From the NCBI GenBank assembly GCA_934045075.1, contig OW203721.1, positions 20,690,714 through 20,754,713 on the forward strand: a stretch of DNA of 64,000 bases, given 5' to 3'. This document shows positions 46,800 through 58,888 of the stretch, one piece after another. The notes below the pieces were generated by a model, which was given only the letters and a program-made list of their open reading frames with translations, did not search any database and was not told the DNA's origin. The position numbers were made by a program, and so were the translations under genes. Every line of letters starts with the position of its first letter. Within the stretch, counting starts at the first letter, position 1. The DNA is from Yponomeuta sedellus. Lineage: Eukaryota > Arthropoda > Insecta > Lepidoptera > Yponomeutidae.

Positions 46800-48220
46800 C
46801 AAAGAGAAGTACTGAAAACTCAAACCAAACTTTGGTAAAATTTCGCGCACCAGAAGTGGGTTATTCGTGTCGGGCGAGCGGCTTTAATGCACAATACATG
46901 GTACTTACAAAGCTGACATCGAAATTAACGATCGTCGCGTTCGACAAACGAGTACAAATTATAAAATAACAGTCGTCGTTTAATAATACAAGAAACAAGT
47001 TGTCGCGGCAGGAATTAGCATTGGTGGAGTCCTCGCCACCGTGCACCATGCACCGGCGCTCGACGCAAATGCGCCCGCTCATTATACGCTGACAGCGGGC
47101 GTTATCTCCTTATCGAAAGTAACCTTTTCGTGGAGAGTGTTATTATATAAAATGTTATAATAACATATAAATGATAATAAGGCAGCGGTCACAGACGCTC
47201 GATAATTACAATATTAAAAGTATAAATAATTCAATGCGCTATCGGCGGTATAAGCACGCGACGGACTTCCGGAGAGTCGTTTGCTCTAATTAATGCGTGC
47301 GCGGCCTCCCGGGGCACTGGACGCTCACTTGACGAACGACGAAAATTATATAATTGTCTGAGCGAACATGAAGAAAAAGAATGCATCTAATTACACTAGA
47401 AATCATACATATCAGTTCTCATAAACAATGCTGCACGGTGAAAAAAAGCCGTCATTAAACTACCCTAAGTAGGTGCCATCGAAAGTAAATTAAAAATGCA
47501 TTGCATTCATCATGTCTTAATTACTAATAAACGGGATAGATTACTGCTTGTAAATAACAATTGAATATATAAACTATGCATTGACACTTGTGTACGACAA
47601 GAAGGAGGGAAAAAATACACTTAAGCGATGCGGGTTGTGCCACGCTACGTAATTACAAAAGATCAATGTGTAAAAAAGTTTGCGCTTCATTCGCCTCCGT
47701 CGTGTTGCTTGTTTAGTAATAAAGCTAGGAATGTAATGGGAAAGTAAAATTGACTTTGTAATGTGGTTTAATTGTGTGTTTATTGTTCGTTTCTACTCCG
47801 AGTCGGATTATAAATTGATTGTTTGTTCAGTCAGGGGACTTAAAAGATTTTAACTCTAATTCATGGTTGCGTGCCGAATCTAAGCAGAAACGAATTTAGG
47901 CTCGTAAAAATATCTTAGAGAACAGTCGGTACCAAATATTATCAAAGCAAACATCTAACACCTTTTTAAATTCGGGAAACGCTGAGAAATCATGTGCTAA
48001 GTGCGCAGAGAGATGGTAATTATGGACTTAATATGTAGAGTTCTAGAGGTAGTAAAACACTTAAATGTAAATTAGGTGCGAAATCCACTGTGCGAGAATT
48101 TGCCTCTTAATTGGCCGGTTTTTGTGTTGTAATCGCGTGCGACGATCTTGTAACAAACAAAACTTCACAAATCGCGGAATATGAAGTTGTCATACTAGTC
48201 GTTACGTTACTTTACGTGTA
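46800..48220. other. repeat-poor block, possible regulatory DNA
   Basis: No SINE or LINE. It has mixed GC segments, GATA-type (TTATCT, TTATCG), TAATTA and CAAT motifs (46850-47400, 47600-48200). A candidate enhancer region of the presumed long intron, by inference only. Confidence 0.3.
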
Positions 48221-48227
48221 CGGGTAA

Positions 48228-48618
48228 AGGCCTGCGCAGACGAGGGAGTATCCCCCGGGTACTTTATTGTCCGTCAATATAGATCCATCTCTTATAAATT
48301 GTATCGCATAACGCACACGAAGGACTAAAAGTACCCCGTACAAAAAGTCCCTCAAGTTACCGAGGACGTCATGAGACCGGACTAGACAAAAGCTCGGTGT
48401 TATCGTTTAAAACGCCTTTTATTTTTCAACTGCATGTAAATTACAACACAATGTAATCTCAGAATATTTGCTTCCACAGCGTACGATTCACTCAATTTCC
48501 GGGGAACAAATGGCCGCACACCGCAGGCGTTAAGGCCGCGACAAGTACTCGGAGGACATTTTTACGATTCAGGGACTTTTGTCCCTTAGGGGCAAAAGTT
48601 TCTCGTCTGCGCAGGCCT
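48228..48618. mobile_element. 391-bp Harbinger-like MITE
   Basis: TIRs AGGCCTGCGCAGACGAG and its exact complement (17-18 bp), flanked by TAA at 48225-48227 and 48619-48621, the TWA target preference of PIF/Harbinger. It has no transposase ORF. The inside has palindromic GGGACTTTTGTCCC-type motifs. Confidence 0.8.
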
Positions 48619-48831
48619 TAAAGAATTTTAGGTTCAACGGTAAGTTAGCTTGAGGTTTGCGGTTTTCGTATCTTCTGATTCAGCGGTAAAGTACCGCAAT
48701 GTGTTTTTTAAAATAACAGCAAATTGTCTACCACGATATTGTCATATTTTTGTCGAGTGACGAGTGGCATCTCACCAGTGATCATTATTCGTGACACAAA
48801 AAATGAAAATCGCCGATTACATAACATAACA

Positions 48832-49023
48832 TTTATATACAGGCACATACATTGCTTCTGGCCCCACACTAGGATACCCTGTGTCGTGGGAAATAGAAAC
48901 AACGAAATCACAATCATGTAAACATCCAAGACTTGGGGTTTTTTTTGTTCCCAGCCGGGATTTGACCCGGGACCTCTTGCATGGTAGGTAGATGCGCTAC
49001 CGCTAGGCCACAGAGGTCATCAT
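48832..49023 (-). mobile_element. tRNA-headed SINE, second family
   Basis: Full-length minus copy of the 62195 family. The head complement GCTACCGCTAGGCCAC lies at right and the 3' part at left. Confidence 0.7.
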
Positions 49024-49429
49024 GGTTAGGTATGGTTGAAGATGATATGAAACGAAAAATTCTGACATTTTCTTTGTCTCTGTCCATAAAATGCGGTCAG
49101 AGCCATTATTCATTATAATCATAATAGGTACAATATTTAAGTCAAGAATTGAAATATATAGAGGCAATTGAAAAGACTTTTCAAAAGAGGCTTTTTATTC
49201 CTATAAAGGAAAGGAAAGCAGGAAACGTATTTGTTACATATTTGTGTAACATTTACATATTTATGATATAATTTGAAGGTTGTATATTAATTTAAGCACC
49301 ATTGAATTTGTTACAATCAAAAACTACTATTCCCTCATTTTAAAAAGATTAATCCATTGAGACTACAAAGTCTGCAAGCAAACAATAAAGAATACATAAA
49401 ACATCAAAATATTAATTTATTAATTAAAC

Positions 49430-50030
49430 ATCCTAAAACATTTCTTATTGCTTTATTAAAACGAGCGACAATTAATCCCTCCGTTCGGATGTTTGTTCTT
49501 AATCAATATTTAGTTATACAACAATAAAGTTATAATTAAATGCGAGCGATGTGAATAGCGCGTAACAAAATTCATATTTCGAAACAAAGTATCGGGTCCG
49601 ATAGTGCAGTAGAGATAACGTCCAATTAAAACAATTCCATCAAAACATTTTGTGTCAGGTCATTCCACCTGCCGGCAGGTAATAATTTATTCATAAGGAG
49701 TCGAGCGACGGAGTGGTCAGCGATCGCGTATATTTATCGCGCACGTTGCGCGTCGACCGATGGCGGGTTCACGATCCTACGATACAATCTTCTATTGATA
49801 GTTTGCATCGGATTATCGAGTGGGGCCGACACAATCCGGCCCACACGATTATTACATTATCAAATTTACAATGTCATTTCCTATTCCGATCACGTTGCTT
49901 GCCACGGAGGCTCGTGGAAAGGCAGAAGCCTTACGTGGCTTATAAATCAAAGCCCTCGGCGATAATTAATCTGCAAGTGTTCCTACATACACGGCGGAAA
50001 ATATGTTGTAATTTCTAATTCTTTAATTAA
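49430..50030. other. repeat-poor block, possible enhancer
   Basis: Unique sequence with many homeodomain-type motifs (TAATTA, TTAATC, CAATTAA), GCGCACGTTGCGCGT near 49740, and CCTGCCGGCAGG (49668-49679). No frame looks coding. Confidence 0.3.
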
Positions 50031-50614
50031 AAGTGTATAAAATTCTCATGATAGGTTGTAGTTTACTTCTAACATGCTATATAATTATTGACTAGCTAAT
50101 TATTACCGTCTGAAACTGTATGGTGTCTAGCTAGCGGGGAAACGGACTCGCACGGTAAATTAAACTAAGAGGGGGAACCCCCCTTCGTACCTTGACTTAT
50201 ATATAACATGGCCAAGGCTATAGGTATTATGATAGTAAAACGGGAGAAAAGTAAGAACTTGTAATAGTGAGCAGTATGTTCATAAAATATTACAAAAAAC
50301 AAATTGAGTTTGTTATGCTTTTACATATTTTGGTTTTTACTCGCAAGACACACGCTTATCCAATTTCTCGACTTTAGTTTGTGAAAATCCCTCAGAAATA
50401 TATACAGCATTAATACTAAAAAGATTTACATATTTACAAATAAAAGAAAGGTTTAAATAAATATCTATACTTAGATAGATAAAATTAATATACATATTTT
50501 GTATATTTATAAAAAAAAAAAGTGAATACAACCCCAGTAATGTTATACTCAGAAATAATGTTCATATAGTAGAAAATTATTTTATCAGCGCTATGATGCC
50601 TATGAAATATACGG

Positions 50615-50970
50615 CAGCAACCCTTGTATGTCCCCACTGCTGGGGCACGGGTCTCTTTCTGCATCGCAGGAAAGTTAGGCCATACTCCACCACGGGAGCC
50701 AAGTCCGGGTTGGTGGAGGATTGTAAGACAGTGGGGGCTTACTGTCAGAAGTTATCAAGCCGCCCATGAGGCCTCTGACATGGCTTAACGACTGCCATTA
50801 TATGACAGCCGGCACCAACGGCTTAGCGTGCCTTGCAAAGCACGGAAGCGCACGGAAAAATGCCACTAGCGATCGTTACGGGTCGGCCACCCATCCTGCA
50901 CCTGACCGTGCCTGTTGTTGCTTAACTCAAGCGATTGATTGCAATCACTCAGTTCGACTAGGCCAAGAGC
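50615..50970 (-). mobile_element. 5S-rRNA-headed SINE, near full length
   Basis: Tail at left, head at right, ending in the complement of CTTGGCCTAGTCGAAC. The A-box equivalent is intact and the C-box equivalent is mutated. Confidence 0.75.
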
Positions 50971-51326
50971 CCAATATTAGTATAACCGTCTAAAAAGAAC
51001 GGTGGGATTTTTCCACTTGAAATATACACGTACCTTCGATTTACTTCGAGCGCCTTTAGTTTATCTTCATTTTTGAGAATTATGGTAATTAGGTATGACG
51101 GCTGAGTGCGGAGCCGTTTTTTGAAGACAGTGAAAACACTGAGAAGCTTCATTAAAATAATATGTAGAGTTGAAATTTTAAACTCGATCAGATAGTGGGT
51201 GAAGTCACGTAAATAACTTTGTGCTAGACTAATTATGAACAATGAATAGGATTAGTCTGTTGTTGAAGTATACTTTTGTTGCATTTTCAAACGGAAGGTT
51301 TCTTCTTTTTAATCGGTCCCTCAATT

Positions 51327-51650
51327 CTAAGGATCGTGACCATATACAATAGTTCTCCATTTGTCTCGGTCATATGCGCAATGGGATGCGTGCTGAATGG
51401 ATCCCCCAGCTGCCTTCTTTATGGCATCGGACCTGCGCAATGGTGTTCTGCCTCTCGCTTGTCTGCCCTCTAACTGGCCCAAAACGATCTGCTTCTCTAG
51501 GCTATGACGTCGTGACCGCATAATATGCCCAAAAAAGCAGAGGGACCTCTGGCGACAGACTGACGACAGTCGCTTAACGGAAGGTTTACTCATTATCATC
51601 CAGCCGACACAGCATTTCTTGAGGTAATAAATAAATTGGAAGAAAAAATC
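51327..51650 (-). mobile_element. non-LTR LINE C-terminal fragment
   Basis: Minus-strand ORF with RQRSLCFFGHIMRSRRHSLE, KQIVLGQLEGRQARGRTPLR and HCAYDRDKWRTIV, the C-terminal segment common in RTE/CR1-like LINE ORFs. It is open for about 110 codons but has no RT domain. Confidence 0.65.
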
Positions 51651-51701
51651 AATCCTCCACACAAACTGTATTAGATTAGATTAATACTCTTTAAAGCACA
51701 C

Positions 51702-51765
51702 CAGCGCTCGTGACCTAGCCGAACCGAGTGATTGGAATCAATCACATGGGTGAAGCAACAACACA
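51702..51765 (+). mobile_element. 5S-headed SINE, head fragment only
   Basis: Has the first 60 bp of the family (GCGCTCGTGACCTAGCCG through GAAGCAACAACA), then unrelated sequence. A head-only fragment cannot arise by simple 5' truncation, so a deletion followed insertion. Confidence 0.6.
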
Positions 51766-52255
51766 CTTTATAAATTTGTACAAAATGTACAATGTCCAAA
51801 ACAGTGATATTACACGGGAACTAAATCCTGCACACTTAGTTCAATCCGTACACCAGAGCGTCCGTCAAACATACAAACTTTGTTTTGCAAAAGATGGAAA
51901 CTAAACGTTTTTGTTTCAAGACCAATCAAAAAGGTATTGCAGATACTTCACTGTAGTTTGTCTCTTCGAATTTCCCAGAAAAGAGTGTGACAGAACATCA
52001 CTTGAGTATTTACTTAGCGAAATTCTCAATTCAGAAACTGGCCGAAAGTAGCTCAGAAACTGCGACTTAATTAAAGTTACAATCTAAACTAGACACCTGT
52101 AAGTATTGGCTATCTATGATGTGTTTCATGGTACAGGACTTCAATAACAATACAAGTTTTCGAGCTTTGAGGAAGAGGGAAAGAGCAAGCACCCATATCG
52201 AATGAGAGGTGTCAAAAATAGTTTTTCTTTATAATCCCTCAACAATTCCACTCTG

Positions 52256-52644
52256 AAGCACTCAAGGCCTAATCAAACCGAGGGATTGGAATAAATCACT
52301 TGAGTTAGCCAACAATAGGCGCAGTCAGGCGCAGGATGGGTGACCGTCTCGTGACTACCGCTAGTAACTTTGTTCCGAGCGCTTCCGTGTTTCACAAGGC
52401 ACGTTAAGCTGTTGGTGCCGGCTGTCATATAATGGCAGTCCTCTAGCCGTGTCAGAGGCCTAATGTACGGCTTGATAACTTCTAACAGTAAGGCCCGTCA
52501 CTGTCTTACAATCCTCCACCTGTACAATAATCCTGTAAGGCAGGATTAGGATCCTCTACCAACTCGGACTTGTATGGCCTAACCTCTCTGCGATGCAGGA
52601 AGAGACCCGTGCCTCATCAGTGTGGACATACGAGGGTTGATATC
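52256..52644 (+). mobile_element. 5S-rRNA-headed SINE, variant with inserted block
   Basis: Full length with an extra block around 52520-52560 containing CAGGATTAGGATCCTC. The flanks ATTCCACTCT and ATTGCACTCT suggest a 10-bp duplication with one mismatch. The extra block is shared with the copy at 53434-53551. Confidence 0.72.
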
Positions 52645-53433
52645 GTCATTGCACTCTATGACAATAGTATCAATCAATCAGCCGGTACCCTGTCCAGAGC
52701 TGAACACAGGATAACCCCAATGGTACGCCACTTCTTTCCTTGGCATCTATGAGATGATGCCTTTTGAAGTTGCACCTATTTTGATTTGGCCTCCTTTTCG
52801 CGTTTGCCGGTTTCAGCTGGAAGGACATTACTTCGACAGTACATTGCACCTGGGTCCCAATTTATTTTTACCTACCTGAAACGTGAATATGTTCTTGGTA
52901 AACAGACAGACAAGTGAAACTTGTGTGCACAGCTGATAACGGTATTAATTGAATCGGAACCTGTATCTGCTTTGATACTCAATTAAGTAAATATAATTTA
53001 ATTTAAATTGTAAAGTCTTAATTAGCGTGTGGTATTTATCTACCTATCATTTAAGGCCTATACGAGTAAAAATGTAACGATACTTCTTTATAGTAGCTGG
53101 CTGGCGTAGCCGTCTAGCAGAGTTTGAATTATTTAAAAGAATATCGTTACGTTTTGTTTAGGTAGGTGTCAGTCGTGTTGAGACTTGCAGCTAGGATAGG
53201 TTTTGGTGATAAAAAAGATAATAAAATAGAAAGTATTTCTGCAAAATCTACAGTTTCAATAACTACAGCGTTACACAAGACTAAACATTGTCAGATTTTT
53301 TTTATTAATTAAAGAGCACCAACAGAATGTATAAACAGATCTTGCACTATAATTTACAATTCATAGGTCTTATATGCACCCTTTTATCAGGCTCCCACAA
53401 CATTTCCAATTTTATTAATTTTGAGTAGAGTTA

Positions 53434-53551
53434 ATACCAACCCTTTGTATGCCTCCACTGCGAGGGCACGGGTCTTTTCCTGCAGCGCAGGAAGGTTAGG
53501 CCATACAAGTCCGAGTTGGTAGAGGATCCTAATCCTGCCTAACAGGATTAT
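53434..53551 (-). mobile_element. 5S-headed SINE tail of the variant subfamily
   Basis: 5'-truncated tail carrying the same GGATTAGGATCC block as 52256-52644, in the opposite orientation 0.8 kb away. Confidence 0.6.
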
Positions 53552-53559
53552 TAATTTTA

Positions 53560-55100
53560 ACTAAAATGAAAACCTAACCTAAAGCTTATTAAAACGCTTA
53601 CCAAATGTTGCGCATGAACGCATAAATGCGCTAGCCTTAGTGAGCGCATTAACCCTTTCGTTATCATTATCAGGTAGGTCTACGCGCACGCGCATGTAGT
53701 GTGTAAATGATACGTTTCTTTGTATTTGTTACTGGACTTGTATGAAACTTAGGAGTTGCATACAATTTCTACGAAACGCCTACGATTCCGAGGCTATTTA
53801 GAAAAACTATAACATTGTTTCAAAGATATTTTTATACACATAATAGATAGATAGATAAATCATTTATTTTTGCTTAAAGGCACACACACCTAAAGCATCA
53901 CATAAAAAATACTATCCTGGGAAATGTTGATATTTACTCGTAATTGTGTGAAATTTTGATATTATACCAGTAAAGGTATAAATCGTACGCTTTCTGCGAA
54001 AATAGAACGAATGACAAGTTAGTAACTGAGTGATAACTTACATACGTTGTTACAGTGACACTTTTATTAAGAACAGACACTTTTATTAACTCTCTCTTTG
54101 AGACAATAAAGTAACAACGACAATGTAAAATATTTTTATAAAGTTTGTTACCAATAATTGCGCTTCAAAAGTCAACCGTTTAGTAAAACTCAAACTTTCA
54201 TCTGTTAAATAACCAGTTTGTCATTTAAGTAATTCTACGCTATCGTCACGAACCTATTCATTGACACCCCGAATGTGATACATTTACGAAATGTATGGAT
54301 TTCCTAATAACGTGTCTAATATACTATATTTTGTAGATTTTTTTAAATTAATATATGACCTAAGACGTTCAAATCACTTGGTCGATTAGTGACTAGTTAC
54401 TTCCATATTTTAATAATTTCTAACAATAATCTAATTATTTTTTACATGTAGGATAACATGAGATATGCAAAATACTATACATATGTAAAACCAGAGCTAT
54501 GTCCTAATATAGCCTGAAGAAGAAGAAGATACGGTAGGTAAACCCTTCCTTTTGGTTTCGCCGTAGTCGGGTATTAAGTAGTGTTGTTTTTTTACTCAAG
54601 TAAGTGGTTCATTCTAATGGCATATCATAATTTGGAAAGTCGCGTATTGGCTGGTGATGCTTAGGTATTCTAAGATTTTACAATTCAAATTAAATTATTT
54701 TTACTTTATCGATCACTTAAGCCGATTAGAATTCCATCCAATTAAGTTTAAGAGTTTCAAATATAGATATTAGGTATCGTATAATATGGAATGGAATTGA
54801 ATCTGGATATAAATACGGCTTTTAATTATTTATTTACGAAAAATGCCTGCGTAGACATAAGGATTCTGCATTTGGTTTCGAATATCATATACAAAGTTAA
54901 AAAGTTTTAATGTAGTTAATGACGTATATCGTTAACAAGGGGTTGCGACTGCAAATTCAAAAAGGTAAAAGACGAAAGGCGTCGAATGGATGATAATTTT
55001 ATTATACTTTATTATATTTTATTATAGACCAACTGTCCTTTTCCCTAAATGTGCTATTATTATCAAGCAATTACTATTTTTTTTTTATTAGGTATAACTA
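53560..55100. other. AT-rich non-coding stretch
   Basis: A short GATA run at 53845-53857 and a 40-bp RTE tail (ATATAGCCTGAAGAAGAAG) at 54492-54530; otherwise nothing recognised. Confidence 0.45.
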
Positions 55101-55108
55101 GACTGCCC

Positions 55109-55964
55109 CCAGTTTCTGGTACACTAACAAGCCGTTAATCTAATGTTAACACTTTGACAGCCGATCACGGCACTGGGTCGCGACGCTCAATTTCCCTCCG
55201 TGCGCCGATCACGACACCATCTCGTGACGGTTCGTCCTTGATTTTTCATTAAAAATACGAGCCACTGCCGTGATCGGCGTTTTCTATGATTGTTTCTTTC
55301 ATTTTTTGACTACATAAACACATGCAAATCATTTACATGCGGTGGAAGGTGGGGTCGAGGGGTGGACGGGAACGTTGCGTGGCCGAACGCGCCGGCAGTC
55401 ACGCGGCAGCGATACGTTATTTTAGAGTTTTTTTTTTCTTGCAAGACATATGTCTTATTATTATTAATTTTTTTCAATAATAAATAATGAAAATTTTTGA
55501 TTATACTATTTTTATTTTTAATGCACTAACCCGTGCTAAGGACAAATTTAAAAACCTATTTAGAGGCTAAAAATTCACCCATGCCGGGATTCGAACCCGG
55601 AACCCGCTCAATTGGGAGAGCGCTGGCATGGATAGCCAGAGGTTGCGGGTTTGAATCCCGGCATGGGTGAAAGTTTTAGCCTCTAAATAGGATTTTTGAA
55701 ATTTTTTGATTTAATTTTTATTTTAATAATTCATAAGTTATTGTAACATATAAAAACATATCTAAATGCCTAAATATTATACTTTTTTAATATTGAATAT
55801 ACAAAAATGTTGAAAATGGCCGGCGTATGGGAGGCTGCGGCTAACAACAGGCTCGGCTGTCAAAGTGTTAACAACTGTCAGTTGGCCAAAATGCATACGA
55901 ATAACACATTTGACAGCAAGCGGTTAACAGTAGATTAACAGGTTGCTAGTGTTTGAGAAACTGG
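55109..55964. mobile_element. 856-bp TIR element with nested retroposon
   Basis: The left end CCAGTTTCTGGTACACTAAC ... GTTAATCTAATGTTAACAC ... TTTGACAGCCGA is mirrored at right by TCGGCTGTCAAAGTGTTAAC ... AGATTAACAGG ... AGAAACTGG, an imperfect inverted repeat of about 65 bp. It hosts the tRNA-module retroposon at 55503-55697. The interior also has a GCCGATCACGGCA/TGCCGTGATCGGC pair (55160-55279). Confidence 0.65.
55503..55697 (+). mobile_element. tRNA-module retroposon with antisense 5' arm and 14-bp TSD
   Basis: Flanks GAAAATTTTTGATT (55489-55502) and GAAATTTTTTGATT (55698-55711) differ at one base. The 5' half is ACTATTTTTATTTTTAATGC plus the antisense T-arm. The 3' half is the sense module missing its acceptor and D-arm start. 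It is nested inside the TIR element 55109-55964. Confidence 0.75.
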
Positions 55965-56231
55965 TCGTTAGACTATTAAATGGTACTAATTTTGTACCAA
56001 TCAACTTAATTAACCAGCTAAGTGTTTGTTTAACACTTAGCTGATTTTTTAATTTGTCATGATTTTAGTAATGGAGTCCTTAAACCAAATTCAATCCAAC
56101 GCTAAGGTAGGTTAGAAACCTACTGATAAATCAACGATTCAGTCAGTATAAAGGAGAATATACTGCTTTAGTTCATATGAAAAAGACTTTTGACTATTGT
56201 AGATACAGCATGTTTTTAAAATATCGAAAAA

Positions 56232-56422
56232 CTTCTTCTTCTTCAGGCTATATTAGTCCACTGTTGGACATAGCCCTCCCCCAAAGAGCGCCACAGAGCA
56301 AGGTTGCGCCATCATTGGGGGGTAGTGCCCATAATCCCCACGCTGGGCATGCGGGTTGGGGATCGCAGTTTGGTGGAATTGTACTACAGGGGGCGCTGCT
56401 GCCCACCTCCCCGGTTTGTGTC
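56232..56422 (-). mobile_element. RTE-tailed non-autonomous element
   Basis: Minus copy closely similar to 32232-32416, with tail CTTCTTCTTCTTCAGGCTAT. Confidence 0.62.
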
Positions 56423-56483
56423 TCTTAGAAAAACTAGAAAACCATTTTTCAGTAGGTAGGTATCCGTAATTAAACCTTTTATT

Positions 56484-57077
56484 AGGGTTCCGTAGTCAAC
56501 GGTGGTTATAAACGTGGTGAAACCATAAGGTAATCCTTATACTCGTAGTTTCACCACGTTCGTCCGTGTCTTAGCTCAGAAACCATTTGTTCTAGGAAGC
56601 TACAATTTGATATAGGTACATATGCATATTTTTGGATAACAACGTGGACAAAACGATACAATAAATTCATTAAAAAAATACCTGCCATGCACCTAAATTA
56701 AGAACGATATTTTTTTCTTCTGCCTCGTAGTGTGAGCTATCGTCGAATTAGTTATTTAAAAATATTGTCAGCCAAAGAAAACCATTTATTGAATCAGTTA
56801 TCCGTTTGTGAAATAAGCTTTTAATTGCAACATGTTTGAGTAGAACTCCCCCCTGTCTCCCGACTAAACAGCTGTTTGTACAAACGTAAAAAACTACACG
56901 TCAGTAGCACATATAATTATAATGAAGTTAAAAGAAAAACTATCACAGCTTGGTAGGTTGAACAAGTTAATGAGTAATAGTCGATCAACTTAGTACAGGA
57001 AAAAGTCGTAAAAATTCCGTTTAAAATTACTTTAATGAAGTTGTTAGTTCTGTAAGCCCCTCCCTCTACGGAACCCT
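56484..57077 (+). mobile_element. lepidopteran AGGGTTCCG element
   Basis: AGGGTTCCGTAGTCAAC at left and ACGGAACCCT at right. An inverted pair AACGTGGTGAAAC/GTTTCACCACGTT sits just inside (56511-56561). Confidence 0.62.
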
Positions 57078-57462
57078 ATACGGCACTATGAAACAACGCT
57101 GCACCTAAAACAGTGCCCTCAGTGTCAATAGATAGACCACTTTGAATGAAGAGTAATTTTAATTTGTCAGTGCAATTTTAATATTTTACAATCACAAAAT
57201 TTAAAGTAGAAAATTTTTATATTTTGGCATTGGGAATGCGGAAAATACAATTGCCTGGTTATGATAACTTTTAGTAGCAGCGATATAATCAAAGAAATTT
57301 CTTTCTTACTTTTAATTTCTAGGAAGTTGTATATAGAGGATACTTTATTGTGCATAAAAACGGAAATTACACAGACATAAATAATATACAAACAAATGAT
57401 TTATCGTGTGAAAGAAATGGGATAAAGTTCTAAAAGAAATTGCAGTTTTACCATATTTACTA

Positions 57463-57562
57463 CATACATACATACATAACCTCACGCCTGTATCCCAGAT
57501 GGGTAGGCAGAGACCAGGGACTGCCACTTGCCTCGATCCTGACAGATCATCTTCGCTTCATC
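57463..57562 (-). mobile_element. LINE 3' end with (ATGT)n tail, same family
   Basis: Complement of GAAGATGATCTGTCAGGATC through GGGATACAGGCGTGAGGTTA, followed by (ATGT)4. Confidence 0.6.
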
Positions 57563-58289
57563 AACATATTTACTAATTAATACATTATTGACCGAAATTT
57601 TTCTTCCGGATGAATTTTATCACTAGTTTATTATTACGACCCATTAGTATCTTAGAAAGTCATTTCATATTAAGGCGTTACACGGTGCTAACTACCGCCA
57701 TCAAAGGAATAAACTTCTTATAAAAAAACCTATTATAAAACACGTTAGGATTGCAACTTGTTTTATAATAAGTATTTTTTTCTAACAAGTGAACATCATA
57801 TAAATCTAAACAACTGTGACGACTATTTTAAGAACCTAAGAATAACAACCTAGGAAAAAGGCTATTTTTTGAAAATCTGTTAATATCCTAGATTCTTGTT
57901 AGTAGATCCTAAAAAGAGCTACGATATTTATTAAGATTTATTATGTTCACTTTTTCCGACGCGTTATAAAAGAAGATAATAATATCATCTTCCATTGGTG
58001 GCGTCTTAATCAATATTTTCTTCCTTTTTATTTCGCGGCTCAGGATAATGGAAGTTAGTCAGTTCTCCATACTCCTATTTCTGGAAACGAACCAACAACG
58101 TAATTGTAAACAATTCGTGATAAACGCGTCGATTATTGCAAAAAAAAACACCTTTCCGTGTGCAATTGCTAATAGTTGCCGAGGCAAAAGTACCGTTGTC
58201 CAGAGAAAGGGTTAACAAGGTCATACGATTGTACAGTCGGTGATAGTCGGCTGTTCCGCTGTAGCTCCCAATGCAAGCGCAATAAAAGT

Positions 58290-58500
58290 TTATTTCGAGT
58301 AAAGAGTGGGGGCTGGGTCTTGCAGACTATACGCCGTCGGAGGTGTCGATGATGACGCGGCCCGGGAGGCGGTGACCGGCGTGTCTGTCAAGATAACAAT
58401 CATTGACGGCAGCGGCCAAGTTGATAATTCTGATAGGGCAGAAACAAGTCTAACGTCCGCAGTACAGGCGAGAGGTAACGTTACAAGCTGAAAGTAAATA
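58290..58500. other. GC-rich exon-like island, strand undecided
   Basis: Minus strand: TATTTACTTTCAG acceptor, then LVTLPLACTADVRLVSALSE onward for 72 codons to a stop overlapping AATAAA. Plus strand: TCTTGCAG acceptor, LYAVGGVDDDAAREAVTGVS onward, then GAGAG/GTAACG donor. Both strands are open, which GC bias can cause. No family is recognised. Confidence 0.3.
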
Positions 58501-58513
58501 TTATATTGACAAC

Positions 58514-58888
58514 GCACGTCTAGAGTCTTGTATAATTCTTGATAACTCTAGAGAGTCTGCTATGCAACTTGGCCTAGACTCAACTTGGTGTAATACATCT
58601 GCTGATGATCGAACGTTATTGTATGGCATGGATTCTGGAACTAACGGTTTTTGGTTATAATTAGTTATTTACTTTTTTAAACAATCAAAAGAGTGTGTAT
58701 CGCACGTCTAGAATTTTGTATAATTCTTGATAACTCTAGAGTCTGCAATGCATCTCTTGGCCTAGACTACACTTGGTGTAATACATCTGCTGATGATCGA
58801 ACGCTATTATATGGCACAGATTCTGGAACTAACGGTTTTTAGGTATTATTAGTTATTCACTTTTTTAAATAATTAAAAAGGTGTATAT
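58514..58888. repeat. tandem duplication, two units of about 188 bp
   Basis: Units 58514-58701 and 58702-58888 both start GCACGTCTAGA, share TAATACATCTGCTGATGATC, and differ by roughly one base in nine. Confidence 0.85.

Noticed and set aside
55160..55279. CRISPR-like spaced GCCGATCACG repeats
   Set aside because: Only three irregular copies, inside a TIR element of an animal genome; inverted, not direct spacing.
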